Below, one piece after another: positions 7,598 to 14,799 of a DNA stretch of 64,000 nucleotides. The notes beneath the pieces are model-generated. The model had not been told where the DNA came from, did not search any database, and was given only the letters and a program-made list of their open reading frames with translations. Source of the stretch: Eubacterium sp. (GTDB lineage Bacteria; Bacillota; Clostridia; Peptostreptococcales; Anaerovoracaceae); NCBI GenBank assembly GCA_021769965.1, contig JAETRU010000011.1, forward strand, positions 45,340 to 109,339, in the 5' to 3' direction. A program made the translations under genes and the position numbers. The first letter of the stretch is position 1, and each line of letters begins with the position of its first letter.

Positions 7598-7626
7598 AGT
7601 TTATACAAAACACCAAGGATTAACAA
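7598..7626 (-). promoter_or_regulatory. Promoter of the XRE gene, predicting a leaderless transcript
   Basis: On the minus strand TTGTTA (7626-7621), a 17-nt spacer and TAAACT (7603-7598). The -10 ends only 6 nt before the ATG at 7591. Confidence 0.5.
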
Positions 7627-7694
7627 CGGTACTGTGCTTATATATTTTTGCCATATTTTTTAAAGTCTGCTTTAAGATCTGTCCTGTAAGCAAT

Positions 7695-7742
7695 AAAAAA
7701 CCCTGCACCGCCAATATCTCAGCAATGCAAGGTCATTTTTAT
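7695..7742 (-). terminator. Terminator of rpsB-tsf
   Basis: On the minus strand CCTTGCA (7742-7736) pairs with TGCAGGG (7707-7701), then six T (7700-7695). It starts 16 bp after the tsf stop. Confidence 0.75.
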
Positions 7743-7757
7743 CTGTTTTAGAAGATC

Positions 7758-8687
7758 TTATTTCTTCGCTGCTGCAGCTGCCTGCTGTGCGGCAACCTCT
7801 GCTGCAAAGTCTTCTTCTTTCTTTTCGATACCTTCGCCAACTTCGTAACGAACCATCTCTACGACTTCCATATCCTTACCCAGCTTCTTTGCTTCTTCAG
7901 CAACGTACTGCGCAACGGTGACATCGCCGTTCTTAACGAATTTCTGGTCTACCAGGCAAACCTCTTTCAGGATAGCCTTGATCTTGCCAGGAATGATTCT
8001 GTCCAGCAGCTCCGGCTTCTTGCCTTCGTTGAGCAGCTGCTGTCTTGCGATCTCAGTTTCGGAAGCCAGCCAATCCTGATCAACTTCGTCTTCTTTGACG
8101 AATTTCGGGCTCATGGAAGCGACCTGCATTGCCACGTCCTTACCCACTGTTTCGATCTCAGCCGCAGCGGCATCTGTTTTGATACCAACGATAACGCCGA
8201 TCTTTCCGCCAGCGTGGATATATCCTGTATAAACAACGCCTTCTGTAGCTTTTCTCTCGAATCTTCTGATGTTCATGTTCTCACCGATCTTGGAGATCTT
8301 GTTAGTCAGAGCATCTTTTACAGTGCCTTCTTCACCGTAAGGCAGTTCCATAAAGCAGTTCATGCATGCAGGCTCATCGTCGATAACTTTTGCTGCCAGA
8401 TTGTCAACGAATTCTACGAATTCAGGATTCTTCGCAACGAAGTCAGTCTCAGAGTTAACTTCGATGACAGCAGCTTTCTTGTGATCATCGGAGAACGCGA
8501 TCTGAACCAGACCTTCAGCAGCAATTCTGCCAGCCTTCTTAGCTGCCTTGGACAGACCTTTTTCTCTCAGAACTTCTACAGCCTTATCGATATCTCCATC
8601 AGTTTCAACCAGCGCCTTTTTGCAGTCCATCATGCCTGCGCCGGTCATTTCTCTTAATTCTTTTACTAATTGTGCAGTTACAGCCAT
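7758..8687 (-). CDS. tsf: Translation elongation factor Ts
   Basis: EF-Ts is the nucleotide exchange factor that turns EF-Tu-GDP back to EF-Tu-GTP in the cytoplasm. The 309 residues fit the long form of the family. The N-terminal UBA-like segment is LVKELREMTGAGMMDCKKAL, and the EF-Tu-contacting core motif is SETDFVAKN at about 79-87. The C-terminal end is Ala/Lys-rich (AAQQAAAAAKK). It lies 27 bp downstream of rpsB, the usual pairing. Confidence 0.98.
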   Translation of the reverse strand: MAVTAQLVKELREMTGAGMMDCKKALVETDGDIDKAVEVLREKGLSKAAKKAGRIAAEGLVQIAFSDDHKKAAVIEVNSETDFVAKNPEFVEFVDNLAAKVIDDEPACMNCFMELPYGEEGTVKDALTNKISKIGENMNIRRFERKATEGVVYTGYIHAGGKIGVIVGIKTDAAAAEIETVGKDVAMQVASMSPKFVKEDEVDQDWLASETEIARQQLLNEGKKPELLDRIIPGKIKAILKEVCLVDQKFVKNGDVTVAQYVAEEAKKLGKDMEVVEMVRYEVGEGIEKKEEDFAAEVAAQQAAAAAKK

Positions 8688-8714
8688 TTTTTGACCTCCA
8701 AATCTTATCTCAAA

Positions 8715-9476
8715 TTATTCTGCGTCAGCTGCGGTTTCTTCTACAGCAGCTTCCTCTGCCGCTTCACCTTCAGCCGGACCCTCATCATAGCTTTCGCCCT
8801 GATTTGCTTCGATAACAGCGTCAGCCATTCTGCCGGCAATCAGTTTGACAGCTCTGATAGCGTCGTCATTTGCAGGAATGATATAATCAACGTCATCCGG
8901 ATCGCAGTTTGTATCTACAATACCTACGATAGGAATGCCCAGAATTCTTGCTTCTTTTACTGCGATTCTTTCCTTCTTAGGGTCAACGATGAACAGTGCG
9001 CCAGGCATACCCTTCATATCCTTGATACCGCCTAAGAACTTCTCTAATTTGTCATGCTCAGCTCTCAGCTTGATAACTTCCTTCTTGGACAGTTTGTCAA
9101 AAGTGCCGTCCTCTTCCATCTTCTCAATATCGAAGAGTCTCTTGATTCTGCCGCTGATCGTCTTGTAGTTGGTCAGCATGCCGCCCAGCCATCTTTCGCT
9201 TACATAGTACTGACCGCATCTGTTAGCTTCGTCAACGATAGCGTTCTGTGCCTGCTTTTTCGTACCAACGAACAGAATCGGTTTGCCGGTAGCCGCAACT
9301 TCCTTCATGAAGTCATAAGCTTCCTCGATCTTCTTTACAGTCTTCTGTAAGTCGATGATATAGATGCCGTTTCTCTCTGTGAAGATGTAAGGAGCCATCT
9401 TAGGGTTCCATCTTCTGGTCTGGTGTCCGAAATGTACACCGGCTTCAAGTAATTGTTTCATTGAAATTACTGCCAT
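8715..9476 (-). CDS. rpsB: 30S ribosomal protein S2
   Basis: The protein begins with the standard S2 block ([27 protein letters not shown]) and has [14 protein letters not shown] and the [20 protein letters not shown] region. The 253 residues include an acidic Ala/Glu tail of about 25 residues ([18 protein letters not shown]), slightly longer than in many relatives. The RBS AGGAGG lies close upstream. It is the first gene of rpsB-tsf, with its own promoter and a leader of about 128 nt. Confidence 0.98.
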   Translation of the reverse strand: MAVISMKQLLEAGVHFGHQTRRWNPKMAPYIFTERNGIYIIDLQKTVKKIEEAYDFMKEVAATGKPILFVGTKKQAQNAIVDEANRCGQYYVSERWLGGMLTNYKTISGRIKRLFDIEKMEEDGTFDKLSKKEVIKLRAEHDKLEKFLGGIKDMKGMPGALFIVDPKKERIAVKEARILGIPIVGIVDTNCDPDDVDYIIPANDDAIRAVKLIAGRMADAVIEANQGESYDEGPAEGEAAEEAAVEETAADAE

Positions 9477-9639
9477 TTTTCTTTCCTCCTGGTTTTACCT
9501 TCCACTCGGTCCTGCGTGCATGCGACCCTGCATGCAGGGCACCTCCTGCATAAATGACCGGGTGTGCAAATTGAATTAAAATATAAGCCCGTATCAGACG
9601 AGCCTTAAATATTATATGCTATTTTTCCCATGATTGCAA
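9477..9639 (-). promoter_or_regulatory. rpsB promoter and structured leader
   Basis: Promoter: TTGCAA (9639-9634), 17 nt, TATAAT (9616-9611), inside the last codons of the LytTR gene. The leader (about 9604-9477) holds a perfect 14-bp palindrome CCCTGCATGCAGGG (9526-9539) next to a second ATGCACGCAGG segment. Such leaders are often bound by the ribosomal protein they encode; I cannot match this one to a described S2 leader. Confidence 0.6.
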
Positions 9640-9989
9640 GAACTATTTCCTTGAAATTCAGCTTTTTTCTGCAGATAATGCTTGTAATTCTGCTTCGCTT
9701 TGATGAAATTATCCCTTCCCAGCTCAAAGTGCTCTCCATTGTCAAAATATATGCTCTGTTCACTCATGGAAGCTACCCGTTCCATGTTGATATAACATCC
9801 TTTCAGACAGGGATAAAACCGCCCGTCCAGGATCGGTTCCACGTTTTCGATCTTCTCATAATAATCAAAGCTCCTTTTTTCTGTCACCACGTGCAGCTTT
9901 CTGTTCTTACGCTCGATCAGAATCACATCACTGAGCCTGACTCTTGCATTCACATTGCCCCCGATAATAGAAAGATATTTTTCTGCCAT
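9612..9989 (-). CDS. Stand-alone LytTR DNA-binding domain protein
   Basis: The 125-residue protein consists of little more than a LytTR domain: RVRLSDVILIERKNRKLHVV, then DYYEKIENVEPILDGRFYPCLKGCYINMERVASM and DNGEHFELGRDNF. There is no receiver domain and no membrane segment. The start at 9989 is chosen for AAAAGGAG 7 nt upstream; a longer frame to 10106 has no RBS and would overlap the promoter. A cluster of TGTCGAA repeats upstream may be its own binding site (inference). Confidence 0.85.
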   Translation of the reverse strand: MAEKYLSIIGGNVNARVRLSDVILIERKNRKLHVVTEKRSFDYYEKIENVEPILDGRFYPCLKGCYINMERVASMSEQSIYFDNGEHFELGRDNFIKAKQNYKHYLQKKAEFQGNSSCNHGKNSI

Positions 9990-10025
9990 GTTGCACTCCT
10001 TTTTCAATCCTGCCATCTTCCTCTT

Positions 10026-10102
10026 ATTATAACGCAGTGTTTTATGGAAGTAAATGGAAATCTTCTGACATTTTTCGACATAGATTGTCGAATTTTGTCG
10101 AA
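10026..10102 (-). promoter_or_regulatory. LytTR-gene promoter with repeated TTCGACA motif
   Basis: The promoter on the minus strand is TTTACT (10054-10049), 17 nt, TATAAT (10031-10026). Just upstream lie two direct copies of TTGTCGAA (10085-10092 and 10095-10102, 10-bp pitch) and an inverted TTCGACA (10074-10080). The 10-bp pitch puts the copies on one face of the helix. Confidence 0.55.
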
Positions 10103-10106
10103 ACAT

Positions 10107-10535
10107 TCCCCGTCTGTTCCCTTTCCCTGCTGCTAACCATATGTCATAGGGCTTTTCTGATTCATCGTTTCTGAAAGCATTTCTGATAAGCTTTAAAAAT
10201 CCTGAAGTCCGTTTCCAAAACAGGCAGAACGGTTTCGATAGAAACCAGAATTCATAAATTTGAAACGCGCTATGCTGTATGAATGAATCATGGTTCTTCT
10301 CTTATGTAAATAAATAGAAAAATCACAGGATATTACAAAGATAACCTTCCAAACACTTACAATTCATTCTTTGCGTGGTCAATTTCAATCTCCGTACCGC
10401 CTTCCCGGGCAAATCTTTTTCAAAATCGAATAAAACGGTTTCAAAAGAAACCAAAACTGCAAAAAAAGAAACGGCAGATGGCAGACGCCAGATGCCGGAT
10501 GACAGACGCCAGATGCCGGATGACAGACGACAAAC
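10107..10535. other. Gene-free spacer with hairpins and a tandem repeat
   Basis: No credible gene. It holds two similar small hairpins, GGTTTC-gata-GAAACC (10231-10246) and GGTTTC-aaaa-GAAACC (10437-10452), 206 bp apart, and the 21-bp tandem repeat described next. Frames crossing the repeat only give low-complexity peptides. Confidence 0.6.
10482..10530. repeat. 21-bp tandem repeat, 2.3 copies
   Basis: The unit CAGACGCCAGATGCCGGATGA is at 10482-10502 and identically at 10503-10523, followed by a partial CAGACGA. It lies just beyond the rpoZ terminator, outside any gene. Confidence 0.85.
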
Positions 10536-10590
10536 AAAAAGGCGCGCCTGCCGGCCCGTCCCCACAAGGGGACCGGCCGGCAGACGCGCC
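10536..10590 (-). terminator. Strong terminator after rpoZ
   Basis: The stem is 23 nt per arm (10541-10563 with 10568-10590) with few mismatches, the loop is 4 nt, and on the minus strand it is followed by five T (10540-10536). Confidence 0.9.
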
Positions 10591-10605
10591 GTCAGCTTCA
10601 AAAAA

Positions 10606-10824
10606 TTATTCCGCAGCTTCTGCCAGAGCCTCTTCCTCACGCTTATACGTGATCAGATCCTCCGCGATCTCGTGCGCCGCAATAGAAACCGGCTTGTTGA
10701 TATCGCAGTCTGTCAGGATCGGTTTTCCGTCAATAATGTCTCTGGCTCTCTTGGCAGCCATAATAACCACAGTATAGCGGCTGTCCGCTTTTTTTCTGAT
10801 TTCGTTGATCGATGGATATAGCAT
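10606..10824 (-). CDS. rpoZ: DNA-directed RNA polymerase omega subunit
   Basis: Omega stabilises the beta' subunit during RNA polymerase assembly. The 72-residue protein starts MLYPSINEIRKKADSRYTVVIMAAKRARDI, the standard omega core, and has KPVSIAAHEIAEDLITY. Stop and start overlap with gmk as TAATG, so translation is coupled. It is the last gene of yicC-gmk-rpoZ. Confidence 0.96.
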   Translation of the reverse strand: MLYPSINEIRKKADSRYTVVIMAAKRARDIIDGKPILTDCDINKPVSIAAHEIAEDLITYKREEEALAEAAE

Positions 10825-11444
10825 TACACTTCCTCCTTATACATTTCAATGAGTTTATAGATACTCTTCGATACTCTGGAATGTTCCGCTGTAACGATGG
10901 CCTTCACTCTTGCCACAGCCTCTTCCAGTTCTCCGTTGACCACGCAGTAGTCGTATTTATCTATGTAGGATACTTCCTTGAGAGTTTCGGAAAGTCTCAG
11001 GTTGATCGCTTCCTCCGTTTCAGATCCTCTGCCTGTGATTCTCTTACGAAGCTCTGCCATTGACGGCGGCAGGATAAAGATGAAAATCCCGTTGGGATAA
11101 ACCTCCTTTACGTTGAGGGCTCCCTGGATGTCGATCTCCAGTACCACATCGATACCGCTTTCCAGCTTCTCTATCACCTTTGCCTTGGGCGTACCGTAAT
11201 AGTTACCGTAAACCTCAGCATATTCCAGCAGTCCGCCTGCCTCTGCCTCCTTCAGAAATTCTTCTTTTGTGGTAAAGTAATAGCTTACGCCATCCTCTTC
11301 ACCCGGACGCGGCTGGCGGGTCGTCATAGAAACAGAGATCTCCACCTTAGACTCCTCTACCAGTCGTTTGCAGATGGTTCCCTTTCCGGCACCGGACGGT
11401 CCGGAAATAATAAACAGCTTTCCTGAATGTTCCACTCTCTCCAT
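10824..11444 (-). CDS. gmk: Guanylate kinase
   Basis: The enzyme converts GMP and ATP to GDP and ADP in the cytoplasm. The 206 residues include the P-loop GPSGAGKGT (15-23), the GMP-binding segment SVSMTTRQPRPGEEDGVSYYF and VLEIDIQGALNVK. The length is normal. It lies between yicC and rpoZ, as in most Clostridia, although the small gene remA that often sits between yicC and gmk is absent (only 67 bp of space). Confidence 0.97.
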   Translation of the reverse strand: MERVEHSGKLFIISGPSGAGKGTICKRLVEESKVEISVSMTTRQPRPGEEDGVSYYFTTKEEFLKEAEAGGLLEYAEVYGNYYGTPKAKVIEKLESGIDVVLEIDIQGALNVKEVYPNGIFIFILPPSMAELRKRITGRGSETEEAINLRLSETLKEVSYIDKYDYCVVNGELEEAVARVKAIVTAEHSRVSKSIYKLIEMYKEEV

Positions 11445-11511
11445 TTTTATCTCCTAAACAAATTCGTATGAGTAAATATTATACCATATTCTCCCGCGAA
11501 AATCAAAGAAA

Positions 11512-12396
11512 TTATTCGATATTCTGCACCTGTTCGCGGATTTTTTCAATTTCTGCCTTGATCTGCAGCATCAATGACGTGATCTGGATGTCGTTTGCCT
11601 TGGAGCCTATGGTATTTGCCTCCCGGTTCATCTCCTGCACCAGGAAATCCAGTTTCTTTCCGTCCGGCTGGCTGCTGTTCTCAATGATGGATCTCATCTG
11701 GTCCATGTGGCTCCTGAGCCGTGTCAGTTCTTCTGTGATATTGCACTTATCCGCAAAGATGGCCGCCTCCACCAGAATGCGGTCCTCCGGCACGGTCACA
11801 TTGCCGGCCAGAAGCTCTTTGATCCTATCGCGCAGTTTCTCCGTGTATGCCTTCGGCACAAGGTCCGCCCTCTCTTCGATCTGATCCACCAGATCTTTGA
11901 TCAGTCCGCCGCGCATCAGCAGATCTGCCGCCAGCTTTTCACCTTCTACGCTGCGCATAGCCTCCAGATTTGCCGCGGCTTCACGAACCGGCTGCAGGAT
12001 ACAACGGGTCATCTCCTCTTCATCGTCCACATCAGGAATCGCCTTCAGTACATCCGGCATGCCCGCCAGCATAGACAGCGTGATCTCTCCGCTTACGCCG
12101 AAGGTCTCCTGCAGAGACCTGAGATTATCATAATACTGCTGGGCCAGCATGGTGTTCAGACTGATATGAACATCGTTTTCCGTCAGGTTTTCCACCATGA
12201 CAGACACGTCCACCTTTCCCCGCTTGATCTTCTCCTTCACCGTATTCTTTATCTTGTCCTCCACGAAAGAATACCGCCGCGGCATCTTCACGGAAATATC
12301 CGAATACCGGTGGTTGACCGATTTGATCTCTACAATGATGTTCCGTTTCCCGTCATTATATTCGCCTCTTCCGAAGCCAGTCATACTCTTTATCAT
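11512..12396 (-). CDS. YicC/YloC-family endoribonuclease
   Basis: The protein has 294 residues and starts MIKSMTGFGRGEY, the family signature. Other blocks are IVEIKSVNHRYSDISVKMPR, GKVDVSV, and the C-terminal DFLVQEMNREANTIGSKAND. Family members are RNA endonucleases involved in small-RNA and mRNA turnover. It is the first gene of the operon with gmk and rpoZ, with a good promoter at 12469-12441. Confidence 0.93.
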   Translation of the reverse strand: MIKSMTGFGRGEYNDGKRNIIVEIKSVNHRYSDISVKMPRRYSFVEDKIKNTVKEKIKRGKVDVSVMVENLTENDVHISLNTMLAQQYYDNLRSLQETFGVSGEITLSMLAGMPDVLKAIPDVDDEEEMTRCILQPVREAAANLEAMRSVEGEKLAADLLMRGGLIKDLVDQIEERADLVPKAYTEKLRDRIKELLAGNVTVPEDRILVEAAIFADKCNITEELTRLRSHMDQMRSIIENSSQPDGKKLDFLVQEMNREANTIGSKANDIQITSLMLQIKAEIEKIREQVQNIE

Positions 12397-12440
12397 CTAA
12401 CTTTTCTCCTCATTTTAAATTCATCAATGATAACTTAAAT

Positions 12441-12469
12441 ATTATACCATATTTCTCAGCCGTTGACAA
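12441..12469 (-). promoter_or_regulatory. Promoter of yicC-gmk-rpoZ
   Basis: On the minus strand TTGTCA (12469-12464), 17 nt, TATAAT (12446-12441), 45 bp before the yicC start. Confidence 0.8.
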
Positions 12470-12480
12470 ATCAATCCTTT

Positions 12481-12620
12481 ATGTCGTACAATGGAGTTGT
12501 CCCGATTTGCGAAAGCGAATCGATGGAAACTCCTTGTGCTTTTGCGCCCCGGGAGAACGAGCAGGCATGCGATGTTCGACTGGCAAGGCTCATGTCGTAC
12601 AATGGAGTTGTCCCGATTTG
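12481..12620. repeat. REP-like palindromic unit, one full and one interrupted copy
   Basis: The same 29 bp occur at 12481-12509 and 12592-12620 (starting ATGTCGTACAATGGAG and ending CCCGATTTG). The first copy runs on into a long stem-loop (12493-12533): GGAGTT pairs with AACTCC, TCC with GGA, and CGATTTGC with GCGAATCG around a GAAA loop. The second copy stops at CCCGATTTG, where the foldback element at 12621 begins; its missing half (CGAAAGgGAATCG) reappears at 13019. Confidence 0.7.
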
Positions 12621-13009
12621 GTTACTATTCACAGTCCGCCGCTTTTTTTGCTTTTTCGCGCTTATACGGCGGTCCCTGCCTGTCGCGCGCCGCTTTTTGC
12701 AGTATTTTACCGGCTATACGGCGTGTAAAGACAGATATAAGCTTGCTTTTACTGTTTCTTTACAGCAACATGAAACATACAGACTGAAAATAGCTGTACA
12801 GCAGAGTGCAGCGCGCCGTATAGCCGCATTATGGATCATAAATGTGGCGTGAATCAGACAGTGGGCGCCGTATGAGGCATTTTTTTCGCAAAAAATGGCG
12901 CGCAGTCGATACAATACAAAAATTTTCCGCAGAAAAGATGGATCATTCTGCATGGCAGCAGGTTTTACATGGCGGCTGTAGAGTAAAAAACTGCCATTGA
13001 CTGTGAATA
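12621..13009. mobile_element. 389-bp foldback element inserted in a REP-like unit
   Basis: The segment is flanked by the 9-bp direct repeat CCCGATTTG (12612-12620 and 13010-13018), as after target-site duplication. Its arms mirror each other: TATTCACAGTC (12626-12636) against GACTGTGAATA (12999-13009), TTATACGGCG (12662-12671) against CGCCGTATGAG (12866-12876), and CGGCTATACGGCG (12711-12723) against CGCCGTATAGCCG (12814-12826). The inner arm spacing is about 50 bp on each side. The left end has 5 extra bases (GTTAC). It has no transposase and no credible gene. It fills most of the 681-bp gap between yicC and rqcH. Confidence 0.6.
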
Positions 13010-13041
13010 CCCGATTTGCGAAAGGGAATCGTCTATAGGAA

Positions 13042-13058
13042 CGCTGCGAAACGCAGCG
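13042..13058 (+). promoter_or_regulatory. Hairpin just before the rqcH ribosome-binding site
   Basis: CGCTGCG-aaa-CGCAGCG forms a 7-bp stem ending 6 nt before the AAAGGAG of rqcH. No T run follows, so it is not a terminator; it may affect initiation or mRNA stability. Confidence 0.5.
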
Positions 13059-13077
13059 CAATGAAAGGAGTATTAAA

Positions 13078-14766
13078 ATGGCTTTTGACGGAATTATCAC
13101 AAGCGCCATGACTCGCGAGCTGCAGGATACGATCCTGCTTGGAAAAATAGAAAAAGTCTACCAGCCCGAAGCTGACGAGCTGGTCTTTCATATACACACC
13201 CGCGCCGGTAACGTAAAGCTGTACGCTTCCGCGTCCAGCAGCCACGCCCGGCTTCACCTCATAGAGGCAAATCTGCCCAATCCGCCGGCCCCTCTGGCCT
13301 TCTGTATGCTGCTCAGAAAGCATCTGCAGGGCGGCCGCATCGTGGATATCTCCCAAAAGGACGGGGAGCGTATCGTCGAAATCTCTCTGGAGACTCTCAA
13401 TGAATTGGGATTCACTGTTTCCAAGAAACTGATCTTTGAGATCATGGGCAAGCACAGCAATATCATTCTGGTCGATATGACCACCGGCAAGATCATCGAC
13501 AGCATCAAAAGGGTCTCCATCGACGCCAGCCGGGTCCGCCAGCTGCTTCCCGGCCTGACCTACCAGTACCCTCCCGCTCAGGACAAGATCTCTTTCAAAG
13601 AGGTCACAGAAGACCAGCTTTCTGATATCGCCGGCAGCGGCAACAGCAAAACGTTTCTGTCCCGCATCGGCGGCATATCCCCGGCCATCGCGAGAGAACT
13701 GGCAGACAGCGCAAGTCCGGCAGAGCGTATTTCCGGCATCACGGACAGCATCAGCCGGAGATCCTTTGTTCCCCGGGTATATACCGACGACAAAGGCGTT
13801 CCTCAGGAATTTCATATCACTGATCTGAAAGAATTTGAAGACGGCGCGCGGCGGCAGGATTTCGACACGCTGAGCCAGTGTCTGGCGTGGTACTTTGATC
13901 ACAGACAGTCGTCCAACCGGGCAAAACAGAAGTCAAACGACCTGATCAAATCAGTCAGCACGGCGCTGGATAAGCTTTACCTGAAAAAACAGCGTCTGTC
14001 GGAAGACCTTTTAAAGGCAGAGAATTCCGATGATCTCAGGCTCTACGGGGAACTGCTGACAGCCAATCTGCATCTGGTTCAAACCGGCGACAAAGAGGTT
14101 ACCGTAATCAACTATTACAATAATTCAGAAGTAACCATCCCGCTTGACCCCCGGTTCTCGCCTTCTAAAAACGCCCAGCACTACTACAAACGCTACGGCA
14201 AGGCTATGACAGCTATCAAGGAAAAACAGATCCAGCTGGAGGAGACCGGCGCCGAGATCGACTATCTGGAATCGGTGATGACCTATCTGCAGAACACGGA
14301 TAAAGTCGAAGAGATCGAAGCGCTGCGGAGCGAACTGGTGGAGACCGGCTATGTGCGCCGCCGCAGACAGCAGTTCAAAGAAAAGAAATACAAGGCCCGC
14401 CCACATAAATATGTCATCGACGGCGGGTTCACCGTGCTGGTGGGACGCAACAACAGAGAAAACGACATTCTGACCCTGAAGACGGCGTCCAAGACGGATC
14501 TGTGGCTTCACACCAAGGACATCCCCGGCTCTCACGTCATCGTTCAGAACGGCGGAGCAGAGCTCAGCGAGAAGGCCATATTCCAGGCAGCCGCCATTGC
14601 CGCGTGGCACAGCAAAGGCCGTGACAGTGAGAACGTGCCGGTGGACTACGTAAAAGTCCGCTACGTAAAAAAACCAGCCGGGGCAAAACCCGGCATGGTC
14701 ATCTTTACCAATAACAGAACGGTCTGGGTCAATCCGGGACTGCCGGAAAGCGGTCCTGACGCCTAG
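13078..14766 (+). CDS. rqcH: RqcH, ribosome-associated quality control factor (NFACT family)
   Basis: RqcH binds stalled 50S subunits and recruits tRNA-Ala to add C-terminal alanine tails to stalled peptides; older annotations call it fibronectin-binding protein. The 562 residues show the NFACT-N start MAFDGIITSAMTRELQDTI, the middle coiled-coil region (about 280-420), and the NFACT-R domain with DLWLHTKDIPGSHVIV and KVRYVKKPAGAKPGMV near the C terminus. AAAGGAG precedes the ATG at good spacing. It is a single-gene unit, divergent from yicC across the repeat-rich spacer. Confidence 0.95.
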   Translation: MAFDGIITSAMTRELQDTILLGKIEKVYQPEADELVFHIHTRAGNVKLYASASSSHARLHLIEANLPNPPAPLAFCMLLRKHLQGGRIVDISQKDGERIVEISLETLNELGFTVSKKLIFEIMGKHSNIILVDMTTGKIIDSIKRVSIDASRVRQLLPGLTYQYPPAQDKISFKEVTEDQLSDIAGSGNSKTFLSRIGGISPAIARELADSASPAERISGITDSISRRSFVPRVYTDDKGVPQEFHITDLKEFEDGARRQDFDTLSQCLAWYFDHRQSSNRAKQKSNDLIKSVSTALDKLYLKKQRLSEDLLKAENSDDLRLYGELLTANLHLVQTGDKEVTVINYYNNSEVTIPLDPRFSPSKNAQHYYKRYGKAMTAIKEKQIQLEETGAEIDYLESVMTYLQNTDKVEEIEALRSELVETGYVRRRRQQFKEKKYKARPHKYVIDGGFTVLVGRNNRENDILTLKTASKTDLWLHTKDIPGSHVIVQNGGAELSEKAIFQAAAIAAWHSKGRDSENVPVDYVKVRYVKKPAGAKPGMVIFTNNRTVWVNPGLPESGPDA

Positions 14767-14799
14767 AATCAATTTTTCGCCTGAGCTTCCGGCTTCCGG

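Noticed and set aside
10375..10821. 148-residue plus-strand frame across the 21-bp repeat and rpoZ
   Set aside because: Its repetitive part comes from the DNA repeat and the rest is antisense to rpoZ. The terminator of rpoZ lies inside it.
12640..13009. Retron or group II intron remnant in the yicC-rqcH spacer
   Set aside because: There is no reverse transcriptase and no domain V-like hairpin. The 9-bp direct repeats and mirrored arms fit a foldback element better.
14767..14799. Terminator between rqcH and the hydantoinase gene
   Set aside because: Only short, imperfect pairing is visible and there is no T run.
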